From Brevipalpus yothersi (lineage: Eukaryota; Arthropoda; Arachnida; Trombidiformes; Tenuipalpidae): a DNA stretch of 64,000 bases. Under the pieces are notes generated by a model. The model searched no databases, was not told where the DNA came from, and saw nothing but the letters and a program-made list of their open reading frames with translations. Below, piece by piece: positions 45,855 through 55,220 of this stretch (positions are counted from its first letter, which is position 1; each line of letters starts with the position of its first letter). The translations under genes were made by a program, and so were the position numbers. The stretch spans positions 1 to 64,000 of the forward strand of contig QZCP01000171.1 of the NCBI GenBank assembly GCA_003956705.1, read 5' to 3'.

Positions 45855-46111
45855 GTGTGTAAGGAGCAAATAATCAGGATAGGAAAGCATAGATTGTTCG
45901 ATAGTGAGCCCATTTATCAAGGTAGCAAATAGACACCCACACACATTAGCTGTTACTATTTTTTTATCTATTCTTTTTGTTGGTATGAAATACTTTACCC
46001 TGAAAAAAAATTTACCAGAAAAAGAATCAGATTGATCATCTCTCTCTCTTTGTCGACATTTGCCAGGAAGTAGAGTGAGGGAAGTTAAATACTCACTGGT
46101 TCATCTATTTG

Positions 46112-46149
<38 letters not shown>

Positions 46150-47439
46150 GATATATATCCCTATTTCTTATTGATTTTTCGTCAAAGCCAAGCCAAGTTT
46201 AGGGCACAAGGAATGCACTATTACCTGGGAACGAAATATAATATGTGGAAACCTTGAGCAAACGTGGAAGAATTGCTTGCGTGACTTTGTGAGTATGGAT
46301 ACATCAAATCTTTCGATTCTGTTTCTCTCTAGTTGATTGCAGATATACAGCATTTCAGCATGGATTTAACCATTGAAAAGTGAAGATAGAGAATGGAGAG
46401 ATGTGTATAATAATGGGAGATGAAAAGTGGCAAAAGTTTCAGGAGTGAACAAATCAATAGCAGTTTGAAGAATTCGAGAAAAGATTTTGATTTTGATTCC
46501 ATAGCCTGTGATTGGAAATAAGCTTCCAATAGATCAAGAGAAAACTTTCATTCAGTTCATGTTTGATTTCGTAAACATGTTTTTATTCAATTTTTTTCCT
46601 TCATACTCTTTCCCTCAATATACCAGAATGTTTCCAATTGACCTGGTCAATTGGAGTGTATAAGGTATATAATCATCAAATGATCTATTTTTTTCTATAC
46701 ATCTACCGATAGTAACAGATAATCGGCTGAAAGAGAGAGAGAGAATGTATCTGATGAGTTCACTTATATAAATCTACTCAGACTTCTCTTTCCATCTTAG
46801 TTTTTTCTTCTTTCTCTCTCTCTCTCTTTCACTTCTTTTTCTTCCTTTTTTCTCCTCAGGCTCTAATTGACCTATCATTCTATGGCTGAGAACATAAATC
46901 AATAATATGACCAATTCCTCGAATCTATTGAGCAATTCAATTTTCCAATTGAATACACCGTGAGTGCGCATTTGTAGCATTCTGAGACCGATATCCTAGG
47001 GAAACACTAGATTCATTGATTAATGTCCAAATGAGCACAGAAATTAGTCAACTATTGTATCACAATGATATTCAAGAATGCCAAGTTCCATCAAATAGAG
47101 TTTCTCTCTCTCTCCATCTATCTCTCTTTACTAGATGATATCTATTCTCTCTTAGACACTGTTCAAGTGACACTACTCATCTTCACCAAGCTGTGTGTGC
47201 GAGTGTGTACAGATCAAGTTAGTGTGGATCCAAAGTGATGGTGGCAGAGAATTTTATCAGATAAGAAGGAATGCAGTCGACGAATTGGCAAGTAGTTAAG
47301 TGTTTCTACAAACACACACAATACATGAAAAAGAAGAAGTCTCAGTTTTTGGGGGTTGATAGTACAAGTTACAGAAAGTGACCGCCAAGCAAATAAGCAG
47401 GCCAAGAATAACTAGCTGAACTTTCCAAAGTGGTTTCTT

Positions 47440-47443
<4 letters not shown>

Positions 47444-47481
<38 letters not shown>
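47444..47481. repeat. (CT)n microsatellite
   Basis: CT run of about 38 bp, roughly 300 bp downstream of the INPP5E stop codon, beside a candidate poly(A) signal. Confidence 0.93.
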
Positions 47482-47483
<2 letters not shown>

Positions 47484-47490
47484 TCTTATT

Positions 47491-47496
47491 TTTATT
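47491..47496 (-). promoter_or_regulatory. Candidate poly(A) signal for INPP5E
   Basis: AATAAA on the minus strand about 290 bp after the INPP5E stop codon. Confidence 0.4.
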
Positions 47497-47784
47497 GATT
47501 TTCGATGCAGAAATTAGATTAGTGATATCAAAATAGAGACTAACCCAAAGAGTAAGATAGCGAAAAAAGAGATCACAAAAAAGAGAGATGAGATAATAAG
47601 AAAGTTGGCCAGTCTCAGTCAAAGAGAGAGGGAGAAATGGAGGGAGAGAGAAAAAGTAATGTTTTATCAGTCTTTTTCTACATCCATTGGAATCATTTGT
47701 AGAGCAAAAAGAGGAATAGAAAAGAGAGAGAGATACAGAGACATCAACAGAGAAATAGAAGGACATCGACATAGTCATGAATCA

Positions 47785-50156
47785 TCATGAGAGAACACAA
47801 ATCACACTTGAATGGTTTTTTATACTGTTGTTGGGTATATCCCGTGAACGACGTTTCAGGCCATCCAAGTAGATGTCTCGTCTAAATGCACCAGCATTGA
47901 GAGGAATATCGTCTCTTCCAGGCTTTATTTTCACTTCCATCAATGCGTATACCGGCTTGTGATCGGAAGTCTTCACCCGCTGGGCACAATCGTATACTAT
48001 ACATGATACTTGATCACTACGCTTACAACGATACAGTATACGATCAGTATATGATGGCACACGCTGTCGTAATATATCGAAACCATCAGTTCCAATACGA
48101 TACTTATAAGTGGGTGCAAATCGTATAGCCGCTTCCCTGAAGCCATAAAATATATCTCCCTTGTCCAGAGCTTTGGATAGTTGATCATCATGTAACAGTG
48201 CTTCAAAAGATGTCAAAGATGCTCTGAAAAGAAGGAAATAGAAAGAGAGAGAGAGAGAGAGAGAGAAGACAAAAAAGAATGATGAACAGATAGAGAACAT
48301 GTCAGGATGTATTGAGAAGAAGTAAGATATTTGCACAGAGAAGAAGTAAAAAAGTGGAAAAGGTATTTCCTGTGGATTGTTAGAGATAAGAATAGACTTA
48401 TCGGAAGTCAAAATAAAGTAGAGATGGGCAAAATATCGAAAGGAGTTCATCAATTGGATTTTGCCACTTCATCATTGAAATTCTCATTTTGCTAGTGAAA
48501 AGTGAAAATTTTTCCATCCTCATTTGGTCTGTAAAATTCGATTTCAACACGATGAGAATTGGAAAATCAACCTATGTAAACATCATTCATGACAATGGCC
48601 ATCTTTTGAATTTCTGGCTGAACAAATCAGAAATATTGAGCACCTACATTAACCCACATACACATACACACAAAATCATTTCATGTATTGTAATGTAAAT
48701 CAGAACAATCATCATCCGATTGAATTGATGAGAGAAAGAGAAAAAGATTCATCCCATATAATCAGTGGAGCTATTCAGCAGGAAATCATAGATTCTGCAT
48801 GGTGTAGAATGGAAAAGCATCACTTATATGTATATAAATAAATATATATATAGCATTCCAGTAGTCTTTAGTATACACAAAAATTGTATTTAGCATGTAT
48901 CGTGAATCACTAGTGGAATGAGTCTTGTGGATAGGCAATTTATGAGAATTAGAGTTTGCTAAAAAGTTTTTTTATTCTCCTACTTTCTTCTATGGCCATT
49001 GCAATGAATACATCCTCTTAACGCAATGAGGTCTCAAGCTAATGTAAAACAGGCTATTCTGAATTTGAATAATTAATTCCCATATGATTGGATGAATATG
49101 AGATTTGGTACAATGGTAGAGTATTTTGTTGGAAGTTGATGAACAGAAGGCTCTCTGGATGAAGAGAGAAGAGAGAAGAGGAGAAAAAAAAGTATCTGGC
49201 ATCAGAAATCTGACTTTCGAAATACTCTCGTGAATAGCGATACATAATACTCAAATAAATAGAGAGAAGAGAATGAATTCGCGGAAATCTTTAAGATAAT
49301 GAACCGGTAACAATAAAATCACAGAAAAAACAGAAGACTACAGGTGATCAAGCTTCTGGTGATGTTAATTGAAGAGAAGTTCGCATGATATGATGAATAC
49401 ATTTGAGCTAATAATTTGAATCTCATTCAATTAAATTTTTCAGAAAAAGTTGGAAAGAGAGATGAATTGTTCTACTATGGATATAAAGAAAGAAAAAAGA
49501 AAGAGATCACTCAAAAGTAGAAACTTCCAATTTCTAACTGATGTATCATCGTTTTGTGAACAATTCAAGAATTTGCTAGAGAATTTTATTAAGACCCCAT
49601 CTTCACACCCGACGAGAAGGACTCTCGAATATTGTTGATCACTCCATGTAAAGCAGGCCTATTTTCAATGCTCAAATAAATTGCAAGTTTATCAATTTCT
49701 AATCAATCTTACCCAAACTTGAGCCAATCCTTATCTCCTTCCCACTCTTTGGACATTTACTCTGATTACACTCAATACTTGATGACTGTTCCCAATCTTG
49801 TGAATTTTAATTATCAAACATGAATCATCTTACCATATCTCTCCCCCTAGATTTCCATAATCTGAACAAGTCTTATTTTCAGCCTCATCATCTAATCCTG
49901 TATTTTACACACAGGTGATCTATGGAACTGGATTCTCCTAGGCAGAAAGTTGTGCTCAGTTAAGGAAATAAAAATCACTTTTGTTCCTTAAAAATTGACT
50001 TTGCGTCAGTGGTTCAGCGGTAGAATGGATGCCTCCCACGCATTCGACCCGGGTTCGACTCCCGGCTGACGCAATTTTTTGGATAGTTTTATGTTTTTTT
50101 TGGAAAAAGTTGGAAAGAGAGATGAATTGTTCAACCATGGGTATATAGAAAGAAAA

Positions 50157-50234
<78 letters not shown>

Positions 50235-51299
50235 ACTCAAAAGTAGAAACTTTTAACTGATGTACCATAGTTTTGTGAACAATTCTAGAATTTGATTGAG
50301 GTCAATGATCTGAGTTTGATTAGACCATTAAGGCTGTTCTATCGAATTAAACATCTCATTATCTTTTGAAAACTCAATTACATTCCTGAGATGTTCCCAA
50401 GAAAAATGTTGAGTGTATCTCCATACACCCTTACTAGAGCTACAAAGTGAAGAGAATTTTTCGATCACTAAGCATACAATTTGAGTTATGAAACATAGCA
50501 AATCAAATTGACTAGAAATGGATATTACTCATCATTAGAGAATCAATCACTAACATTCAAAAGGAATTAATTTGGATCTGCCCACATACATGCATGTGTC
50601 TACTCGAGTGTTTATCTCGACGAATTTTTGCCATTCTACGAGCTTTCCCATTCTTGTTCAGGCATCTGTCTTTCGACTAAGTATGAACATGATGAATCAT
50701 TGATGATAGGGATCATATTCTATGTGTGTATTAGAAGAAAAGCTGAGGGAAGGGAAAAGATCGGTATCATGAATCGATCGTAATGCTTGTTGTTGTCCTC
50801 TCTTGACCCAGATCAGGAAGGTGAGGTCATAGGTGATCTTAACACCGTAGTAAAGAGAGAGAAAGAGAGAAAGTGTGTGTATGAGCACTTGATGACCACA
50901 TAAGATGATTTCTACAAGATCTAGATCTCTCATCAAACTCAACCGACGGATATTCTGGATATTTTTCTGAGCCAGAGAAGATTTGCAATAGAATTTTGAA
51001 TTGTCGTGAAGAATGATAAGATGGATGGTGAGTAGAGAACATTATTACAGTGTTAAGCATGTCGTGAGGAGGATAAAATTTGGTGAGCTGATTCCTTACA
51101 AGATGTACCCTTGTATCATGTCTATTTTCATGCATTTTGGAGAGCAAAAAATTCTTCTTAGTAGCTTCAGCACTGGGCCTCTTAGATCAGCACCTTTACA
51201 CTGGATTTTTGCTCATGTGTGTGTGTGTGAGGAGGACTTGTACATTGTATTTGCATTTGAAGTTGCAGAAAAAACAGAAAAATAGTTCGAATTCATGGA

Positions 51300-51370
<71 letters not shown>

Positions 51371-51680
51371 GAATAATTTCATGTCGAAAAGCCAAATCAC
51401 TGACATCTCAACAATTCACATTCCTTGTAAGCTCTCAGCATTTCATCACATCACTTCTCCATCTACAAGTACTTTCATTTCTTTTTCTCATTCGTTCATT
51501 CACTTTCGCTCACTGTATAGTATGTATAACACTTCAAGATGAATGGTGGCCATAACCAACCAAAGAGAAGTGAGCAAAAAGAGAGAGAGAAAGAGAGGAA
51601 GAAAGAGAAAGAAAATCAATGACATCCAAACTTTTATATTAGGTTATGAAGCCAAAAGGAGTAGAGAAAGGATGGATAGA

Positions 51681-51718
<38 letters not shown>

Positions 51719-53202
51719 GCTTATGTAAACAGAATGTTGCAATAAGATGGATTGATGAGTTTGATACTGGGAGAAGAGAGTGATTTGAATAGTTCAATCA
51801 GTTGGTAATTTTATGGCCAAACTTAGCCAATATTGGCTCTCAGCTTATGATAACGGTGACAAGATTCAAGTGATTCGGAGTAAGTATATTAGCGTTACGT
51901 GAGGAGTAGAAGATTGGAGGGAATCCTGGATGCTCCACAGTGTAGATGATTGTAAATCTTCAAACTGTAAAGTGGTGATAAGTGTTTGAAGATGTTGGCT
52001 GATTTTTTTTATTCATCTTTCACGTCGTCTTCTCTACTTACCGAGTTAACATTCGAATTGCATCCGAATAGTCTTGCTCAATTCGAAAATTTAGATCACC
52101 AAACCAAAAAACCACATCAAATCGAGAGGTTGCATTTGTACTGTTGTATTTTGGCTTCAATGGTCTCAGATTGCGAGGTAGATTGATTGATCGACATATT
52201 CGATCATAATCATCCATTCTTTCCTGATTACGGTGAGAATGAGCAGATAGATGACAATTGACGAATAAAAAAGTGGTACCAAAAAGGGCAAATGATATGC
52301 AAACAGCTCCTTTAGTTTTTACAATATTGGTTGCTTTGGTTCGAAGATTAAAATAATCATCCTCAGGCAGTGAGACATACCATATCAGATCACGACGAAC
52401 AAATAGGCACACATGAAGAACACCAAGGAATGCGGAATGAAGTAGAACGTGATGTGGTCCGATGGTTGATTGAAGGGTGATAATCAATTCTCTCATCTCA
52501 TTACTTGCACTATTACCGGGACTTTCCTGCGTACCAATAGCATATATATCGGGTATAAATTCAATATTATCCGGTAGAAGAATATCATTGAATATATCAG
52601 GTCCCTTTTTACCACTCATATTCCATGTGATCACCATAACATTAACCATACCATTAGGAAATATTCGTGATAACTCATCATCACCAAGTACTGATTCCTT
52701 TGAAATAAATTTTCACTTTCATGTTAAACACCATATCATTATCATTGGAATACACATTCCGATGGAATGAAGGGAATTTTCATGCTAAACTTTTGTCACT
52801 ATTGCCTTTTTCAATTACCTATTTGCTTTGCGTGTCAATGAATATTCAATTCTCTTTGAGGGAATACTTTTTTGACAAAAGAAAACTTTCAATACTCACT
52901 TGATGGCCAACACTACCGACCACAAAATTTCGTGCTTTTGCACTTATGACCGGAAATTTGCCATGATTTTCGCTGACCATTGATGAACCAGATCCAGAGC
53001 TGAGTGATGGAAGTGATGAAACGGCTGAAGAAGATGCGGATGATGGTGATAAAAGCTGGTGCGAAGTGTTTGTTCTCTCATCAGAACGATCTTGGGTATT
53101 TGATGAATATTTTCCACGATCGTTTGATTGAATACAATTATCATTACCGTTTACGCGATCAGCTTGAGATGTAATTTCTGTTGTATTTTGTTCATTACTC
53201 AT
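47785..53202 (-). CDS. INPP5E: INPP5E-type phosphoinositide 5-phosphatase, three exons, C-terminal CaaX box
   Basis: Exons 53202-52900, 52697-52042 and 48223-47785 (303+656+439 nt) join in frame to 465 residues. Residues 1-101 are Ser/Asn/Gln-rich and probably disordered. The 5-phosphatase domain covers about 118-425 with the catalytic signatures TWNM (125-128), NCHLSAHSHRNQERMDDY (248-265), FWFGDLNFRIE (298-308), PSYTDRILYR (376-385) and KTSDHKPVYAL (404-414), all intact. The tail PGRDDIPLNAGAFRRDIYL and the terminal CVLS identify INPP5E, which removes the 5-phosphate from PI(4,5)P2 and PI(3,4,5)P3 and is farnesylated and delivered to primary cilia in vertebrates. In an arthropod this would mean ciliated sensory neurons (inference). 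It is shorter than the 644-residue human protein, chiefly at the proline-rich N-terminus. Splice sites: CAA/GTGAGT, TTTCAAAG/GAA, TCG/GTAAGT, TTTTCAG/A. Intron 2 is 3.8 kb and contains a tRNA gene on the opposite strand. Confidence 0.95.
49443..49575. repeat. Duplicated segment, copy A
   Basis: Shares long near-identical strings with 50103-50294, among them GTTGGAAAGAGAGATGAATT, GATCACTCAAAAGTAGAAAC and TTTTGTGAACAATTC, in the same order and orientation. The main difference is an expanded GAAA/GA array in copy B. The two copies lie on either side of the tRNA gene. Confidence 0.88.
50003..50073 (+). tRNA. tRNA-Gly(CCC): tRNA-Gly (anticodon CCC)
   Basis: A 71-nt cloverleaf. The acceptor stem GCGTCAG pairs exactly with CTGACGC (50066-50072) and A is the discriminator. 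The anticodon stem GATGC/GCATT closes the loop CTCCCAC, with anticodon CCC at 50035-50037, reading GGG glycine codons. The T arm is CCGGG-TTCGACT-CCCGG. Internal promoter boxes are visible: A box TGGTTCAGCGG and B box GGGTTCGACTC. T runs follow directly (from 50075) and serve as the RNA polymerase III terminator. There is no intron. It lies inside INPP5E intron 2 on the opposite strand. Confidence 0.97.
50103..50294. repeat. Duplicated segment, copy B
   Basis: Second copy of the segment at 49443-49575, starting 30 bp after the tRNA gene. It is interrupted by a (GAAA)n then (GA)n array at about 50150-50232, which accounts for most of its extra length. Confidence 0.88.
51304..51368. repeat. (CT)n microsatellite in INPP5E intron 2
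   Basis: Perfect CT run of about 65 bp. A GA run lies 310 bp further right (51680-51717), oppositely oriented. Confidence 0.95.
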
Positions 53203-53891
53203 TTAAGCTGACACACACATATCTGGCAGCTTGAGATGTATATGATTTAAAGAATGCTGTACGAATAGTATGAAAAAAATTGATTTCGATAGGTTCTTGA
53301 CCGGATGAAAATTTTCAATTGACAAAACATGAATGGAATTATGATTACAGTCGGGGACGACAAGATTTTCATTTAAAAACGTAGAAAAACAGGTGAGTTC
53401 ACATGATTATTCATTAGGGATTCAGTAGAACTTTTTTCTTCTGTTTTGATTAAGATGTGTTTCCTGTAATTGTCATGGATACGATCAGTCGAGTGAAGAT
53501 AGTTCAATACGGAAAACGGTATCATGGTAAGATTGGTAAATGGCGATTAATATTAATGAGCACGATTGTTATTGATATGAAAATAAGTCAATTTCTTATC
53601 CTCGAAATCACTTGGAGATGGAAACCAATTTATTATAAGGTGTATCTCGGATTGACGCACGCTTTATCTTAACGATTGATCGTTATGCTCGAGATTCGAA
53701 GAGTGATGCTTGAGATTCGAAATATTGGAAAAGTTTAATAGAAATTTTTCCTCTGGAAGATATCAACAAAAAAATGTGAATAGAGAAAAGATAGGAAAAT
53801 ACTTGATTACCAGGACAGAGTGATGAACCGGTGACTAATGAGTGGAGAGAAAAACCACCAGAGAGTGGAGTGGACCACTTCTAAAATTTTT
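53203..53891. other. Gap between INPP5E start and SMN stop
   Basis: About 690 bp serving as INPP5E 5' flank and SMN 3' flank, since both genes are on the minus strand. A minus-strand AATAAA at 53630-53635 is a candidate SMN poly(A) signal. No further gene is seen. Confidence 0.6.
53630..53635 (-). promoter_or_regulatory. Candidate poly(A) signal for SMN
   Basis: AATAAA on the minus strand about 257 bp after the SMN stop codon, between SMN and INPP5E. Confidence 0.4.
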
Positions 53892-54500
53892 TTAACCATT
53901 CTTGTTCATCTGTTTAAGAGCTGCGTAATAACCAGTATGATAGCCGCACATGTACCAGGACATCAGCATGGATGACAATTGTTCATCTTTACCCAATGCA
54001 TCGGATGGATTGAGGAAAGCTGGAGGTGGAGGTGAAAAAAATTGAGGTACATTTTGAGGAAGCGTTTGAGAAGTGTTTTGATCACAAGGAGTAGATGATA
54101 CCATTTCATCTGGTTTGGATTGCTTTGGTGAGGTTTCCATTTGATTATTTTCCTCCAATTGATTAACATTCTCAATTGAACCATCAGGCTTCAAAGCAGA
54201 ATAGGCGATATTTTCATTTCCATTCTCAATTGATTTTGAGCTTCTCTTTTTGCCCCTATTTCGGTTAGATTTCTTTTTGGCAGCTTTTGCAGTTAACTCT
54301 CGTATCTTCGCTTCCACCAGTCTAGTTGATTCCTCATACGATTGTATGAGCAAAGTGTCATCCCATGCATCATCATCACCATCACCGCCGCCATCATCAT
54401 CACCACCAATCAATTCACCATCTTCAGTTTCACCATCTTTATCCGATCCATGATCATCTGATGATAATAATAATTTCGATGATTCCGGTTGCATGTTCAT
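53892..54500 (-). CDS. SMN: Survival motor neuron (SMN) protein lacking a Tudor domain, single exon
   Basis: 202 residues from the ATG at 54498-54500. The frame is open seven codons further but begins there with GTG. SMN is the core of the complex that loads Sm rings onto spliceosomal snRNAs. Two diagnostic regions are clear: an N-terminal Gemin2-binding segment (residues 44-67, with AWDDTLLIQSYEES after a long Asp/Gly run) and a C-terminal YG-box oligomerisation helix (175-196, MLMSWYMCGYHTGYYAAL). A short poly-proline stretch (157-162, SPPPPA) is also kept. Between them, where most animal SMNs have a Tudor domain of about 60 residues, there is only a basic run (KKKSNRNRGKKRSSK) and low-complexity sequence with no aromatic-cage pattern. 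The coding region is continuous, so no exon is obviously skipped. Fission yeast SMN is also known to lack Tudor. It is head to head with SRSF1, 720 bp apart. Confidence 0.93.
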   Translation of the reverse strand: MNMQPESSKLLLSSDDHGSDKDGETEDGELIGGDDDGGGDGDDDAWDDTLLIQSYEESTRLVEAKIRELTAKAAKKKSNRNRGKKRSSKSIENGNENIAYSALKPDGSIENVNQLEENNQMETSPKQSKPDEMVSSTPCDQNTSQTLPQNVPQFFSPPPPAFLNPSDALGKDEQLSSMLMSWYMCGYHTGYYAALKQMNKNG

Positions 54501-55220
54501 AATGTTTACAGACACACACACTTACAGCGTGTTACCAAACACCGACCAGATTGTGGACACACACACACAAAAGTATCTCTCCTCTATTGAATCACAAGCA
54601 AAGCATCGAATTAATCAAAATCACTTGTAACACTGATGACTCACCTTTATAATTACAACATAATCATCTTTGTCAAACGAATCTCAAAACAATATTAATT
54701 CAAGAGAAACATTGAAAATGTGTGTGTCTTAGAATAAAACATTCTATTTTTTCTCTGATTATTTCATTTTTCCCGCCACATCATCTATTCGAGAACGCAT
54801 GCGCAATGTGAGTCCAGCGTATGTCGCCCTCTTGTGTGTATCGGCAATATAGCGTGAAAATTTTTATTGAATCTGTCAAAAGAGGTTCTTTTTGCTGAAA
54901 TTAATTTTTCTTGATTCCTTTTTTTATGTTAAATTTTGTCAGTTGAATTAAATTAATTTTCATCATTAGTTGAACACACACATACACAGAAACACACTCA
55001 CATTTGTTACACCACACACATACAATACACGATTCGGTATTGATTGACTGTGAGCGGTGTGGGTGTGAGTGGATTTGAATTGAATACCCACAAATCTTAC
55101 TCCTAGTGTAGTAGCTTCATTCTTGTTGATTTTTTTTTCTCTTCTGATCTCCGAAAATTCTGGACAACACATATACGTACACATTTACACTTGATTGATC
55201 TTTTGATTGATTGATTAATT
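54501..55220. promoter_or_regulatory. Candidate bidirectional promoter between SMN and SRSF1
   Basis: 720 bp between the two divergent start codons, including both 5' UTRs. It contains an E2F-like TTTTTCCCGCC (54766-54777 area), an NRF1-like CGCATGCGCA (54796-54805) and locally raised CG content around 54770-54845, against AT-rich flanks. Motif identity is by eye from vertebrate and insect consensus sequences; transcription start sites are not visible. Confidence 0.55.
54796..54805. promoter_or_regulatory. NRF1-like palindromic element
   Basis: CGCATGCGCA resembles the NRF1 (Ewg in flies) consensus and lies about 295 bp from the SMN start and 415 bp from the SRSF1 start. Confidence 0.45.

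Larger units (their letters stand above)
44827..47784. other. Intergenic stretch between protease and INPP5E
   Basis: About 3 kb. The first part is the promoter side of the protease. At 45275-45320 lie two abutting perfect palindromes, followed by a block (about 45320-45760) that is richer in G and C than its surroundings and holds open frames on both strands. The remainder is AT-rich with GA/CT and CA runs, including (CA)n at 45834-45854 and (CT)n at 47444-47481. Confidence 0.6.
48224..52041 (-). other. INPP5E intron 2 (3.8 kb)
   Basis: Bounded by GTAAGT and TTTTCAG. It contains the antisense tRNA-Gly gene, two copies of a duplicated segment, a (GAAA)n/(GA)n array (about 50150-50232), (CT)n at 51304-51368 and (GA)n at 51680-51717. 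No coding sequence is recognised in it; the open frame that seems to extend INPP5E exon 3 upstream (48224-48453) is intronic read-through. Confidence 0.85.

Noticed and set aside
48224..48453. N-terminal extension of the open frame over INPP5E exon 3
   Set aside because: The family match begins exactly after TTTTCAG at 48224; the part before it is pyrimidine-rich on the coding strand and reads as Ser/Leu/Phe, which fits intron sequence.
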